In this document: piece by piece, positions 30,037-39,744 of the stretch | Layout: each line of letters opens with the position of its first letter | Numbering within the stretch: position 1 is the stretch's first letter | Origin: Caulobacter sp048541825 | Lineage (GTDB): Bacteria > Pseudomonadota > Alphaproteobacteria > Caulobacterales > Caulobacteraceae | Direction of reading: 5' to 3' | Assembly: GCF_048541825.1 (NCBI RefSeq) | Contig: NZ_CP183332.1 | Span: 3,844,001 to 3,908,000 of the forward strand | DNA: 64,000 nt | Position numbers and translations under genes: made by a program | Notes under the pieces: model-generated | Database searches by the model: none | What the model was told of the DNA's origin: nothing | Seen by the model: the letters and a program-made list of their open reading frames with translations, nothing else

Positions 30037-30048
30037 TTCTCCAAGGCC

Positions 30049-30954
30049 ATGCCAAGCGACGACTCTAGTCCACAGCCCGCCGGTCCAGCTCGACAGAGCC
30101 GGGGCGTGCGGGCGTTTTTCCGCAAGATGCGCAAGCGGCTGTCGGCGCCGGTCGAGCTGGTCCGTCCGTCCGAGCCGGCCCAGGACGGCGCGGTCGACAT
30201 CGTCGATCAGGCCGAGGCCTTCAAGACCCTCCGCGTCGCCGACGTGATGACGCCCCGCGCCGATATCGTCTCGGTCGAGCTGTCCACCCCGTTCGAAGCC
30301 CTGATCGCCCAGTTCACCGAGGCAGAACACTCGCGGATGCCGATCTATCGCGAGACGCTCGACGACCCGATCGGCGTGGTTCACGTCAAGGACGTGTTCC
30401 GACTGCTGGCCGCAGGCGAAAACCGCCCGGCTGCGGCCGACATCGTTCTGCACAAGGTGCGGCGCGAGGCCCTCTATGTGCCCGCTTCGATGCGGGCCGC
30501 GGATCTGCTGCTGCGCATGCGCACCGGCCGCATCCATCTGGCCCTGGTCATCGACGAATTTGGCGGCACCGATGGGCTGGTGACCATGGAAGACCTGATC
30601 GAGGCCGTGGTCGGCGAGATCGATGACGAGCACGACGACGCCACGGTCGCCGGCATCGTGGCCCGGCCCGGCGGGGTGTTCGAGGCCGACGCCCGCGCGC
30701 CGCTCGAGGAACTGGAAGCGGCGCTTGGCCGTGAACTGGCGCCGCCCGACATGGAAGAAGACATCGACACCGTCGCCGGCCTGGTCGTGGCCCTGGCCGG
30801 TCGCGTGCCGCAGCGGGGCGAGGTGATCGCCCACCCGCACGGCTATGAGCTGGAAGTGGTCGACGCTGATCCGCGCCGGGTTCGACGGGTACGGGTGCGG
30901 CCCGCCGCTGTACCGGGCGCAGCCGTGCAGCCGGCGGAAGCCGCCGCCTCGTGA
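30049..30954 (+). CDS. ybeX: CBS-domain transporter-associated protein (CorC/HlyC/YbeX)
   Basis: 301 residues. A basic N-terminal segment is followed by two CBS domains (DVMTPRADIVSVE near 65 and LLLRMRTGRIHLALVIDEFGG near 150) and a CorC_HlyC C-terminal domain. There are no membrane segments. YbeX/CorC is linked to Mg/Co efflux and more recently to ribosome metabolism. It lies in the conserved phoH-ybeY-ybeX-lnt order, and its stop overlaps the lnt GTG start. Confidence 0.93.
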   Translation: MPSDDSSPQPAGPARQSRGVRAFFRKMRKRLSAPVELVRPSEPAQDGAVDIVDQAEAFKTLRVADVMTPRADIVSVELSTPFEALIAQFTEAEHSRMPIYRETLDDPIGVVHVKDVFRLLAAGENRPAAADIVLHKVRREALYVPASMRAADLLLRMRTGRIHLALVIDEFGGTDGLVTMEDLIEAVVGEIDDEHDDATVAGIVARPGGVFEADARAPLEELEAALGRELAPPDMEEDIDTVAGLVVALAGRVPQRGEVIAHPHGYELEVVDADPRRVRRVRVRPAAVPGAAVQPAEAAAS

Positions 30955-32504
30955 ACTTCAAGCTCGCTTCGCTGTGGCGTGACCGCGGGCTGGCCCTGCT
31001 GGCCGGTCTGGCTGCCGCCCTGGCCCACCCGCCGTTCGGCGTGCTGCCGGGCCTGCTCGGCTACGCCCTGTTGCTGTGGCTGCTCGACACGATCGAAGGG
31101 CCTCGGCCGCTGCGCTCGGCCTTCCTGCGCGGCTGGCTGGCAGGCCTGGGCTATTTCGGGCTCGGCACCGGTTGGATCGGCGAGGCCTTCATGGTCGACG
31201 CCGCCAATCAGGGCTGGATGGCGCCCTTTGCGGTGTCCGCCATGGCCGGTGGGTTAGCCCTGTTCTGGGGCGTCGCCGCTGTCATCTATCGTCTGATCCG
31301 ACCGGCGGGCGTGCGCCGCATTCTGGTCTTCGCCGGCGCCTTCGCGGCGCTGGAATGGACGCGCGGTCATGTATTGACCGGCTTTCCGTGGAACCTGCCG
31401 GGCGAGACCTGGAAGGCCGGTTCGGCCCCCTCCCAGGCCGCCGCTCTGGTCGGCGCCTACGGCCTGACCTGGATCACCCTGGCCATCGCCGCCGCGCCGG
31501 CCGTCTGGCGCGAGGGCCTGGCGGGCCGCAAAGCGATCGCCGCCGCCGCCGCCGCGCTGGCGGCGCTGTACATCAACGGCTGGATGCCGGCGGCGCCGGC
31601 GGGGAAGGCCTCTTCCCCTACCGTGCGCATCGTCCAGGCCAACATCCAGCAGGAGGCCAAGTGGGACGCCGATCGCTTTGCCCAGGTGGTCCAGGCCTAT
31701 GTTTCGCTGACCGCCAGGCCCTATGCGACCGGCACGCCAGCCACCCTCGTCGTCTGGCCTGAAGGCGCCCTGCCGGCCGCCATCAATGACTATCTGGCGC
31801 CAGGAACCTGGGTGCGCCAGGCGATCGTCGAGGCCCTGCAACCGGGTCAGCTGCTGTTGATCGGCGGCTATCGCTATGACGGATCGCCCGACAGGCCGAT
31901 CTATTACAACAGCCTGATCGCCCTGAAACGCACGGCGACCGACATCGAACTGGTCGGGATCTATGACAAGCACCGGCTGGTGCCCTTTGGCGAGTATCTG
32001 CCGATGGACGCCCTGCTAACCAAGCTGGGTGTCAAAAGCCTGGCCCATCTGGGAGACGGCTTCGCCACCGGGCCGCGTCCGGCCCCGCTGCGGGTTTCGC
32101 CCGATCTGATCGTCCAGCCGCTGATCTGCTACGAGAGCCTGTTTCCGGGCCTGGCCAGACCCGATCCCAGGGTCCGCGCCCTGGTCAATGTATCGAACGA
32201 CGCCTGGTTTGGTGTGACCTCCGGGCCTTTGCAGCACCTGAATCTGGCCAGCTATCGGGCCATAGAAACCGGGGTTCCGATCATCCGGGCGACGCCGACC
32301 GGGGTCTCGGCCCTGATCGACGCCAGAGGCGAGACTGTCCGCGGGGCCCGGCTGACCCTGGGAGAAACCGGAGTGATCGACGGCTCTTTACCGAATATGG
32401 GTAAAATCACACCCTATGCCCGGCTTGGCGACAGCCTGTTCATGCTAATGCTCGGGCTATCGATGTTCGCTGGCTTTCGCCCAAAAGCGGGTGGGGGCTT
32501 TTAA
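30951..32504 (+). CDS. lnt: Apolipoprotein N-acyltransferase
   Basis: Lnt adds the third acyl chain to lipoproteins in the inner membrane. The 517 residues have a GTG start overlapping the ybeX stop. The N-terminal half has several membrane segments. The periplasmic nitrilase-like domain contains the catalytic Glu (VVWPEGALP), Lys (YDKHRLVPFGEYLP) and Cys (LICYESLFPG). A C-terminal hydrophobic segment follows. The lipoproteins predicted elsewhere in the window would be its substrates. Confidence 0.97.
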   Translation: MNFKLASLWRDRGLALLAGLAAALAHPPFGVLPGLLGYALLLWLLDTIEGPRPLRSAFLRGWLAGLGYFGLGTGWIGEAFMVDAANQGWMAPFAVSAMAGGLALFWGVAAVIYRLIRPAGVRRILVFAGAFAALEWTRGHVLTGFPWNLPGETWKAGSAPSQAAALVGAYGLTWITLAIAAAPAVWREGLAGRKAIAAAAAALAALYINGWMPAAPAGKASSPTVRIVQANIQQEAKWDADRFAQVVQAYVSLTARPYATGTPATLVVWPEGALPAAINDYLAPGTWVRQAIVEALQPGQLLLIGGYRYDGSPDRPIYYNSLIALKRTATDIELVGIYDKHRLVPFGEYLPMDALLTKLGVKSLAHLGDGFATGPRPAPLRVSPDLIVQPLICYESLFPGLARPDPRVRALVNVSNDAWFGVTSGPLQHLNLASYRAIETGVPIIRATPTGVSALIDARGETVRGARLTLGETGVIDGSLPNMGKITPYARLGDSLFMLMLGLSMFAGFRPKAGGGF

Positions 32505-32567
32505 TTGTTACAAATTCGTTAGAGATAGGCTGAATTGAAACCGCAATTTCAGCTAGCAAGCGTAGGC

Positions 32568-32999
32568 ATGAGCGCTCCTTCCGACCAAGACCGCCATCCC
32601 AACCCGATCGATCTGCACGTCGGCGCGCGTATCCGAATGCGCCGCAAGATCCTGGGTGTGAGCCAGGAGCGACTGGCCGAGGATCTGGGCCTGACCTTCC
32701 AGCAGGTGCAGAAGTACGAGCGTGGGGCCAACCGGGTCAGCGCCAGCAAGCTGTATGAAATTGCCCGCAGCCTGCAGTCATCGGTGGCCTATTTCTTTGA
32801 GGGCCTGGCCGATCCGACCGATTCCGAGGGTCTGGCCGAGACCGGTTCGGAGCAGTTCGTCCACGATTTCCTGATGACTCCCGAGGGCCTGGAACTGGCC
32901 AGCCTGTTCCCCAAGATCTCTCGGACCAAGGTGCGCCGCCGGATCCTCGACCTGGTCCGCTCGATGGCCGACGAGGACGTGGTCGAAAGCGACGCATAG
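32568..32999 (+). CDS. XRE-family regulator, PhrR/PraR-like
   Basis: 143 residues from the ATG at 32568; a TTG at 32535 would add 11. The helix-turn-helix spans IRMRRKILGVSQERLAEDLG and FQQVQKYERGANRVS (about residues 25-60). The position between lnt and metK is the one occupied in rhizobia by phrR/praR, regulators of acid response, biofilm and quorum sensing, and the sequence is of that type. A role in metK control is possible but not shown. Confidence 0.88.
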   Translation: MSAPSDQDRHPNPIDLHVGARIRMRRKILGVSQERLAEDLGLTFQQVQKYERGANRVSASKLYEIARSLQSSVAYFFEGLADPTDSEGLAETGSEQFVHDFLMTPEGLELASLFPKISRTKVRRRILDLVRSMADEDVVESDA

Positions 33000-33035
33000 G
33001 GCGAAGACCCGCGACGATCGGCGCGGCTTGCAGAC

Positions 33036-33051
33036 ATAAACATATCTTTAT
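33036..33051. promoter_or_regulatory. Probable SahR-type operator upstream of metK
   Basis: ATAAACATATCTTTAT is an inverted repeat with 14 of 16 positions symmetric, in a GC-rich region, 66 bases before the metK start. From memory it resembles the ATAAAgATATCTTTAT-type sites reported for SahR, an ArsR-family repressor of methionine-cycle genes that responds to S-adenosylhomocysteine. No sahR gene is in this window. Confidence 0.55.
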
Positions 33052-33117
33052 ATGCTGTCCGGCTAGCGGGATGGACGCGTCGTCCGTTTCCGCCAATTCC
33101 ATGGCCGGAGCTGTCCC

Positions 33118-34341
<1,224 letters not shown>

Positions 34342-34367
34342 GCCTCAGCCTCTCCTGATTGTTCGAA

Positions 34368-34405
34368 GCGGGCCTCGATCATGCGATCGGGGCCCGCTTT
34401 CGTTT
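34368..34405 (+). terminator. Intrinsic terminator after metK
   Basis: gcgggcc (34368-34374) pairs with ggcccgc (34391-34397), with further internal pairing tcgatc/gatcg, then tttcgttt. It is 26 bases after the metK stop. Confidence 0.8.
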
Positions 34406-34455
34406 GGGGTCGTTCTGCTGGCCTCACACCCGGATGACGGCTAAGACGCCGCCCC

Positions 34456-35136
34456 ATGACCTCCGCACCCATCCCCCACGGGCCTCTGCGCACGTTCGGC
34501 CGCATCAAGTCGCGGCCTGTGAAGCCGCGCCAGCAGGCCCTGCTCGACACCCTGCTGCCCGAAATCGCCGTGCCCGAGGCGCCGTTCGAGCCGCGCGACC
34601 TGATGCCCGAAGCGACCGAAGCCTGGCTTGAGATCGGCTTTGGCGGCGGCGAGCACATGGCCGCCCAGGCCGGTCGCCATCCGCACGCCCTGATCATCGG
34701 GGCCGAGCCCTTCGTCAACGGCGTGGCCAGCGCGGTCCGTCACATCGAGGAGCAGGACCTCAAGAACGTCCGCATCCACGAGGGCGACGCCCGTGACGTG
34801 ATCGGCTGGCTGCCCGACGCCTGTCTGACGCGGGTGTTCATCATGTTCCCCGATCCCTGGCACAAGGCGCGGCACAACAAGCGCCGCCTGATCCAGCCGG
34901 CGGTGGTGGCGGAACTGGCTCGCGTTCTGAAGTCTGGCGGCCGCCTGCGTTTCGCCACCGACTGGGCCGACTATGCCGAGTGGACCATTGAGCGGGTCCT
35001 GGCCGATCCGGCCTTCCGCTTCGAGAGCGAAACGGCCGACCGCAACGCCCCGCCCGCCGACCACGTGACCACCCGCTACGAGGAAAAGAAGCTGGGCGAC
35101 TGCGCGCCGGTGTTTCTGGATTTCATTTGCATCTGA
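34456..35136 (+). CDS. trmB: tRNA (guanine-N7)-methyltransferase
   Basis: 226 residues. TrmB makes m7G46 in tRNA variable loops using SAM. The SAM-binding motif is LEIGFGGGEHMAAQAG, and the family motif is FPDPWHKARHNKRRL. It sits directly after metK, whose product is its cofactor, though a terminator separates them. ATG at 34456 gives a normal length. Confidence 0.96.
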   Translation: MTSAPIPHGPLRTFGRIKSRPVKPRQQALLDTLLPEIAVPEAPFEPRDLMPEATEAWLEIGFGGGEHMAAQAGRHPHALIIGAEPFVNGVASAVRHIEEQDLKNVRIHEGDARDVIGWLPDACLTRVFIMFPDPWHKARHNKRRLIQPAVVAELARVLKSGGRLRFATDWADYAEWTIERVLADPAFRFESETADRNAPPADHVTTRYEEKKLGDCAPVFLDFICI

Positions 35137-35189
35137 CGAGCGGGTAGGCTCGCCTTGCCCGGCAAGATGACGGGTGACAGGGGGCTTCA

Positions 35190-35564
35190 ATGGCTTGGCT
35201 TGCGAGCAATTTCCACATCGTCCTGGTGGTCAGCGGGCTGTTGACCCTGACCATGCTGCAGTTCGTGATCGCGCCGGGCCGTTCGATGCGCTCGACCTAT
35301 GGCGAGACCCTGGAAGGGCCGCTGGCCGATGTGATCGTGCGGGGCTGGGGTCTGCTGATCGGTCTGACCGGCGGTATGCTGGTCTGGGCGGCCTTCCACC
35401 CCGAGACCCGCGACCTGGCGGTGGGCGCGGCCGTGATCAGCAAGGTCTTCTATATGGGCTCGCTGCTCGCCAAGGGCGGCCGCTTTATCAAGGGCTTTGC
35501 CGGCGCCACGGTATTGATCGACGCGGTGATGGTGCTGCTGCTGATCGCTGGACAATTTCTGTAA
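35190..35564 (+). CDS. Small integral membrane protein, unknown function
   Basis: 124 residues with about four hydrophobic segments (IVLVVSGLLTLTMLQFVI; GWGLLIGLTGGMLVWAAF; AVGAAVISKVFYMGSLLA; ATVLIDAVMVLLLIAG). The spacer and loops contain RSMRSTYGETL. I recognise no named family; the layout resembles small DUF-type inner-membrane proteins. It lies between trmB and the converging ppa gene and ends at the hairpin 35565-35597. Confidence 0.75.
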   Translation: MAWLASNFHIVLVVSGLLTLTMLQFVIAPGRSMRSTYGETLEGPLADVIVRGWGLLIGLTGGMLVWAAFHPETRDLAVGAAVISKVFYMGSLLAKGGRFIKGFAGATVLIDAVMVLLLIAGQFL

Positions 35565-35597
35565 CGGCTTCCCTCCCCGACCCGGGGAAGGAAGCCG
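35565..35597. terminator. Hairpin between converging genes
   Basis: cggcttcc (35565-35572) pairs with ggaagccg (35590-35597), with inner ccccg/cgggg. It directly follows the membrane-protein stop and precedes the ppa stop, so it probably terminates both directions. T-tracts are weak. Confidence 0.65.
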
Positions 35598-35607
35598 CCA
35601 AGCGGTC

Positions 35608-36141
35608 TTAGTAGTTGTCGTCGTGGCGCTTGATCGCTGCGCGGATGACTTCGGCCGTTTCTTCCAGGCCAACCCAGCCGGTGATCTTGGTCGACTTGCC
35701 CTTTTCCAGATCCTTGTAGTGCTGGAAGAAGTGGGCGATCTGCTCGGTGAGGATCACCGGCAGATCGCGCCAGCTGTTCACGCCCGTATAAAAGGGGTGC
35801 AGCTTGTCGACCGGCACGGCCAGGATCTTTTCGTCCGAACCGGCCTCGTCGACCATCATCAGGGTGCCGATGGGACGGCAGCGGATGATCGCGCCCGGCA
35901 CCACCGGGGTCGGACCCACCACCATGATGTCGGCGGGGTCGCCGTCATCGGCCAGGGTGTGCGGGATGAAGCCGTAATTGGCCGGATAGAACATCGCCGT
36001 GTGCAGGAAGCGGTCGACCATCAGGGCGCCGCTGGCCTTGTCGATCTCGTACTTCACCGGCTCGCCGCCCTGCGGGATCTCGATGACAGCGTTGAGGTCG
36101 TAGGGCGGGTTCACGCCGGTGGCGATCTTTGAGAGGTCCAT
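35608..36141 (-). CDS. ppa: Inorganic pyrophosphatase (family I)
   Basis: 177 residues. It hydrolyses pyrophosphate, pulling biosynthetic reactions forward. The family I metal-binding Asp cluster is DDGDPADIMVVGP, with MVDEAGSDEKILAVP and KFIPHTL-type blocks (YGFIPHTLADD). Length is normal. It is divergent from rimP with 277 bases or more between them. Confidence 0.97.
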   Translation of the reverse strand: MDLSKIATGVNPPYDLNAVIEIPQGGEPVKYEIDKASGALMVDRFLHTAMFYPANYGFIPHTLADDGDPADIMVVGPTPVVPGAIIRCRPIGTLMMVDEAGSDEKILAVPVDKLHPFYTGVNSWRDLPVILTEQIAHFFQHYKDLEKGKSTKITGWVGLEETAEVIRAAIKRHDDNY

Positions 36142-36302
36142 TGTGACTCTTCTGTGGGGAGAGGCCCGCGGGGAGGCGGTCCTGCGCGGGCGTCTGTATA
36201 GGCCACAAGTGTTGCGGTGCGAAAGAGGCCGCGCATGAAGGTCCTTCGAGACGGCCTGTCGCGGCGGCCTGTCACGGGGGCTTCCACCCGTTCACTGATC
36301 GC

Positions 36303-36380
36303 GCTATATAGCCCCTACATCGTCCGTCAGCGCTGAGTGCGCTTTCGAGCGGCGGCCCGAAAGGCTGCCGCTTTTTCTTT
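36303..36380 (+). promoter_or_regulatory. rimP-nusA leader with -10-like box and intrinsic terminator (possible attenuator)
   Basis: GCTATATA (36303-36310) resembles the Caulobacter housekeeping -10 element; no clear -35 was found. Downstream, agcggcggcc (36348-36357) pairs with ggctgccgct (36363-36372) around a CGAAA loop and is followed by ttttcttt. This is a strong intrinsic terminator about 50 bases before rimP. The gene to the left (ppa) is transcribed away, so the only transcript this terminator can stop on the plus strand is the leader of the nus operon itself. Confidence 0.65.
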
Positions 36381-36430
36381 GGCTGTTTGGCGCCCGCGCC
36401 GGACCGCCCAGTTTTGAGTTGAGAAATCCG

Positions 36431-37090
36431 TTGCGCGGCAAGACGCAGGAAGACCGTGATCTGATCGAAATTCTCGATCCCGTCGCCGAGACTGTCGGCT
36501 TCGAGATCGTCCGCCTGCGCCTGATGGGCGGGGCCGAGACGCGGCGGCTGCAGATCATGGCCGAGCGTCCGATGCAGCCCGATGGTTCGGGCGGCGACAT
36601 GAATGTCGAGGATTGCGCCAAGCTGTCGCGCGCCGTGTCGGAGATTCTCGACGCTGCCGACCCGATCAGCGGCGAATACACCCTGGAAGTCTCCAGCCCG
36701 GGCGTCGATCGCCCGCTGACGCGACTGAAGGATTTCGACGACTATGCCGGCCTCGAGGTCCGCATCGAGCTGGACCGCGTCGCCGAGGGTCGCAAGCGCT
36801 TCAAGGGCGAGCTGGCCGGGGTCGAGGACGGCCAAGTCGGCCTCAACATCGAGGGCGAGGACGACACCACCCTCTATTTCCCCTTCGAGTGGCTGGTCGA
36901 CGCCAAGCTGGTGCTGACCGACGCCCTGATGAAGCGGGGCGCCGACCAGCGCGCCGCCCGCGTTGCCGCCGATGGCGGAGACGCCGACGAGGATGACGTC
37001 GCCGCCGATGGCGAGGACGCTGACGAAGACGATCTCGGCGACGACGCCGAAGACGAAGATTTTGACCTGTCCGAAAGTGAAGAGGACTGA
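36431..37090 (+). CDS. rimP: Ribosome maturation factor RimP
   Basis: RimP assists 30S subunit assembly. About 219 residues from the TTG at 36431 (reading MRGKTQEDRD); another TTG at 36419 would add four residues, and neither has a strong ribosome site. Conserved blocks include VEDCAKLSRAVSEILD and YTLEVSSPGVDRPL. The C-terminal 45 residues or so form an Asp/Glu/Ala tail with internal repetition (GDADEDDVAADGEDADEDD) not found in E. coli RimP. nusA follows after two bases. Confidence 0.94.
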   Translation: MRGKTQEDRDLIEILDPVAETVGFEIVRLRLMGGAETRRLQIMAERPMQPDGSGGDMNVEDCAKLSRAVSEILDAADPISGEYTLEVSSPGVDRPLTRLKDFDDYAGLEVRIELDRVAEGRKRFKGELAGVEDGQVGLNIEGEDDTTLYFPFEWLVDAKLVLTDALMKRGADQRAARVAADGGDADEDDVAADGEDADEDDLGDDAEDEDFDLSESEED

Positions 37091-37092
37091 CC

Positions 37093-38793
37093 ATGGCCAT
37101 CGGCATTTCAGCCAACCGGCTCGAGCTGCTGCAGATCGCTGATGCGGTCGCGCGCGAAAAAGGCATCGAGAAGGAAGTCGTCATCGAGGCGATCGAGGAC
37201 GCCCTGCAGAAGGCGGCTCGCGCCCGTTACGGCGCCGAGCACGACATCCGGGTGAAGATCGACACCAAGACCGGTGAGACCTCGCAAAAGCGCATCATCA
37301 CCGTGGTCGGCGACGACCAGGAGATCGAGGGCGAAATCGGCCAGGTCCAGCTGTCGATCGCCAAGCGCACCTGGCGCGACGCCGAGATCGGCAAGGTCTA
37401 TGAAGAAGACCTGCCGCCGTTCGAGATCGGCCGCGTCCAGACGCAGATGGCTCGCCAGGTCGTCATGCACAAGGTTCGCGAAGCCGAACGCGAGCGCCAG
37501 TACGACGAGTACAAGGATCGCGCCGGCGAGATCATCAACGGCAGCGTCAAGCGCGTCGAATACGGCAACGTCATCGTCGATCTGGGCCGCGGCGAAGGCA
37601 TCATGCGCCGCGACCAGTCGATCCCGCGCGAAAACTTCAACGTCGGCGACCGCATCCGCGCCTATATCTACGACGTCCGTCGCGAGACCAAGGGCCCGCA
37701 GATCATGCTGTCGCGCGCCCACGGCGGCTTCATGGCCAAGCTGTTCGCGCAGGAAGTGCCGGAAGTCTATGACGGCGTCATCGAGATCCGCGCCGTGGCC
37801 CGCGATCCGGGCTCGCGCGCCAAGATGGCCGTGATCTCCAATGACGGTTCGATCGACCCCGTCGGCGCCTGCGTCGGCATGCGCGGTTCCCGCGTGCAGG
37901 CGGTGGTGGCCGAGCTGCAGGGCGAAAAGATCGACATCATCCAGTGGTCCGAGGACGAGGCGACCTTCATCGTCAACGCCTTGGCCCCGGCTGAAGTCTC
38001 CAAGGTCGTGATGGACGAGGAAGACGAGCGCGTCGAGGTCGTGGTGCCTGATGAGCAGCTGTCGCTGGCCATCGGCCGTCGCGGCCAGAACGTCCGCCTC
38101 GCCTCGCAGCTGACCGGCTGGCAGATCGACATCATGACGGAAAGCCAGGAGAGCGAGCGCCGTCAGAAGCAGTTCACCGAGACCACGGCCCTGTTCCAGG
38201 AAGCCCTGGACGTCGACGAGGTCATCGCCCAGCTGCTGGTCACCGAAGGCTTCGCCGCGGTGGAAGACGTCGCCTATGTCGAGCCGCACGAGATCGCGGC
38301 CATCGAAGGCTTCGACGACGAGACCGCCGACGAACTGCAGACCCGCGCCCGCGAATTCCTGGAAAAGGAAGCCGCCGCCCTGGACGCCAAGCGCGTCGAG
38401 TACGGCGTCGAGGATGCGGTGCTCGAGATCGAGGGCGTCACCCTGCCCATGGCCGTCGCCCTGGGCGAAGGCGATGTGAAGACCGTCGAGGATCTGGCCG
38501 GTCTGGTGCCCGACGACATGCGCGGCTGGTTTGAAACCAAGGACGGCGCCCGCGTTCGCGAGCCGGGCATTCTGGAAAGCTTCAACCTGTCGCCCGAAGA
38601 CGCCGAAGCGCTGATCATGCGCGCCCGGATCGTCATGGGCTGGGTCGAGGCCCCGCCGGAGCCGGAATGCGAAGAGATCGAGGAAGAGGTCGAATACGCC
38701 GAGGGTGAGGCCGAGACGGAAGTCGAAGCCGAGACTGAAGCGGACGTCGAAGCGGAAACGCCGACCGAAGCCGCCGAAGAGACGCAGGACTAA
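37093..38793 (+). CDS. nusA: Transcription termination/antitermination factor NusA
   Basis: 566 residues. NusA binds RNA polymerase and modulates pausing, termination and antitermination. The order is N-terminal RNAP-binding domain, S1 domain (about 135-200), two KH domains (signature LAIGRRGQNVRLASQ near 325-340), and a C-terminal helix-hairpin-helix repeat region. A long Glu-rich tail follows (last 50 residues). Located in the canonical rimP-nusA-ylxR-infB order. The leader attenuator upstream would make NusA a candidate for autoregulation. Confidence 0.98.
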   Translation: MAIGISANRLELLQIADAVAREKGIEKEVVIEAIEDALQKAARARYGAEHDIRVKIDTKTGETSQKRIITVVGDDQEIEGEIGQVQLSIAKRTWRDAEIGKVYEEDLPPFEIGRVQTQMARQVVMHKVREAERERQYDEYKDRAGEIINGSVKRVEYGNVIVDLGRGEGIMRRDQSIPRENFNVGDRIRAYIYDVRRETKGPQIMLSRAHGGFMAKLFAQEVPEVYDGVIEIRAVARDPGSRAKMAVISNDGSIDPVGACVGMRGSRVQAVVAELQGEKIDIIQWSEDEATFIVNALAPAEVSKVVMDEEDERVEVVVPDEQLSLAIGRRGQNVRLASQLTGWQIDIMTESQESERRQKQFTETTALFQEALDVDEVIAQLLVTEGFAAVEDVAYVEPHEIAAIEGFDDETADELQTRAREFLEKEAAALDAKRVEYGVEDAVLEIEGVTLPMAVALGEGDVKTVEDLAGLVPDDMRGWFETKDGARVREPGILESFNLSPEDAEALIMRARIVMGWVEAPPEPECEEIEEEVEYAEGEAETEVEAETEADVEAETPTEAAEETQD

Positions 38794-38802
38794 GAAACGC
38801 TT

Positions 38803-38830
38803 CGGCCCTTCCGGCTTTCCGGGAGGGCCG
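38803..38830 (+). promoter_or_regulatory. Hairpin between nusA and ylxR
   Basis: cggcccttccgg (38803-38814) and ccgggagggccg (38819-38830) form a 12-bp stem with one G-T wobble and a four-base loop, 17 bases before the ylxR start. There is only a weak T-stretch after it. It could tune readthrough or mRNA stability. Confidence 0.55.
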
Positions 38831-38847
38831 AGGTCTTTCAGAGCCCC

Positions 38848-39543
38848 ATGGACCAAGAGCCCCAAGATCCAGCCGTTGAGGTCGCCGACGTTCCCGTCGA
38901 CCCTAATGCGCCCAAGACCCATGCCGAGGCCTTCCGCCTTCGCAAGGATGTCGTGCTGGGCGAGGCGACCGACGAGAGCAAGCTGATCCGCTTCGTCGAA
39001 GGTCCCGGCGGTGTCGTGGTGCCCGACCTGGCGCGCAAGCTGCCGGGCCGGGGGATCTGGGTCGGAGCCGACCGCGACTCCGTGACGCTGGCGGCCAAGA
39101 AGGGCCTGTTCTCGCGTTCGGCCAAGACCAAGCTGACAGCCCCCGCCGACCTGGCCGACCAGGTCGAGGCCTTGCTGGCCAAGCGGGTTCTGGATGGTCT
39201 GGGTCTTGCGCGGCGGGCGGGAAACATTATCTCGGGCTTTGAAAAGGTCGTCGTCGCGCTCAATTCCGGCAAGACCGCCTGGCTGATCGAGGCGTCAAAC
39301 GGCGCCGATGACGGCCGCCGAAAGATGCTGACCGCCGTCTACAAGGCGCCGAACAATCCCCGAATCCTCGGGATGTTCACATCCGACGAATTGGGTTTGG
39401 CCTTAGGCGGCGAGAATGTGATACACACTGCGCTTCTTGCCGGGCGCGGCACTGATCGCTGGACTTTGGACGTCGAGCGGTTATCAGGCTTTCGCCCGCT
39501 ACTCCCCCCGACCTGGTCGGCGAGTTGGCGCGAGGAGCCCTAG
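38848..39543 (+). CDS. RNA-binding protein: YlxR (DUF448) domain fused to L7Ae-like domain
   Basis: 231 residues. The N-terminal part (about 25-95) is YlxR-like (LIRFVEGPGGVVVPDLARKLPGRG), and the C-terminal part (about 105-205) is L7Ae-like (LGLARRAGNIISGFEKV). The two are separate proteins in Firmicutes, and the fusion is common in alphaproteobacteria. The N-terminal Cys motif of many YlxR proteins is absent. Likely binds structured RNA; precise role unknown. Sits between nusA and infB as expected. Confidence 0.92.
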   Translation: MDQEPQDPAVEVADVPVDPNAPKTHAEAFRLRKDVVLGEATDESKLIRFVEGPGGVVVPDLARKLPGRGIWVGADRDSVTLAAKKGLFSRSAKTKLTAPADLADQVEALLAKRVLDGLGLARRAGNIISGFEKVVVALNSGKTAWLIEASNGADDGRRKMLTAVYKAPNNPRILGMFTSDELGLALGGENVIHTALLAGRGTDRWTLDVERLSGFRPLLPPTWSASWREEP

Positions 39544-39589
39544 AGCCTTTCGATTGCACCGGCATGGCCGGTCTGATCGCAAGGCTCTA
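39541..39589. repeat. Palindromic hairpin element overlapping the ylxR stop codon
   Basis: tagagcctt (39541-39549) and aaggctcta (39581-39589) are perfect inverted repeats with further cgat/atcg pairing, and a nested accggc/gccggt hairpin at 39558-39572. The left arm begins with the TAG stop of the preceding gene. It resembles alphaproteobacterial palindromic repeats and could partially terminate transcription before infB. Confidence 0.6.
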
Positions 39590-39744
39590 GAATCTACAAG
39601 GTGGAGCGTGGCCCTTAGGGCTGCGCTTGTGCGTAAAGGGTCGGGAAACGCGCTTCTTTCGTGGAAGTACGTCCGGGCCCCTTTCTCACATGGAACGAAC
39701 GGTTTTTGGCTGGGTTTCCTCCCGGCGGAAGTACAAGCGAGCGC

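Noticed and set aside
33000..33117. SAM riboswitch in the metK leader
   Set aside because: The leader is short, and I could not find the core elements of SAM-II or SAM/SAH aptamers. The inverted repeat at 33036 looks like a protein-binding site.
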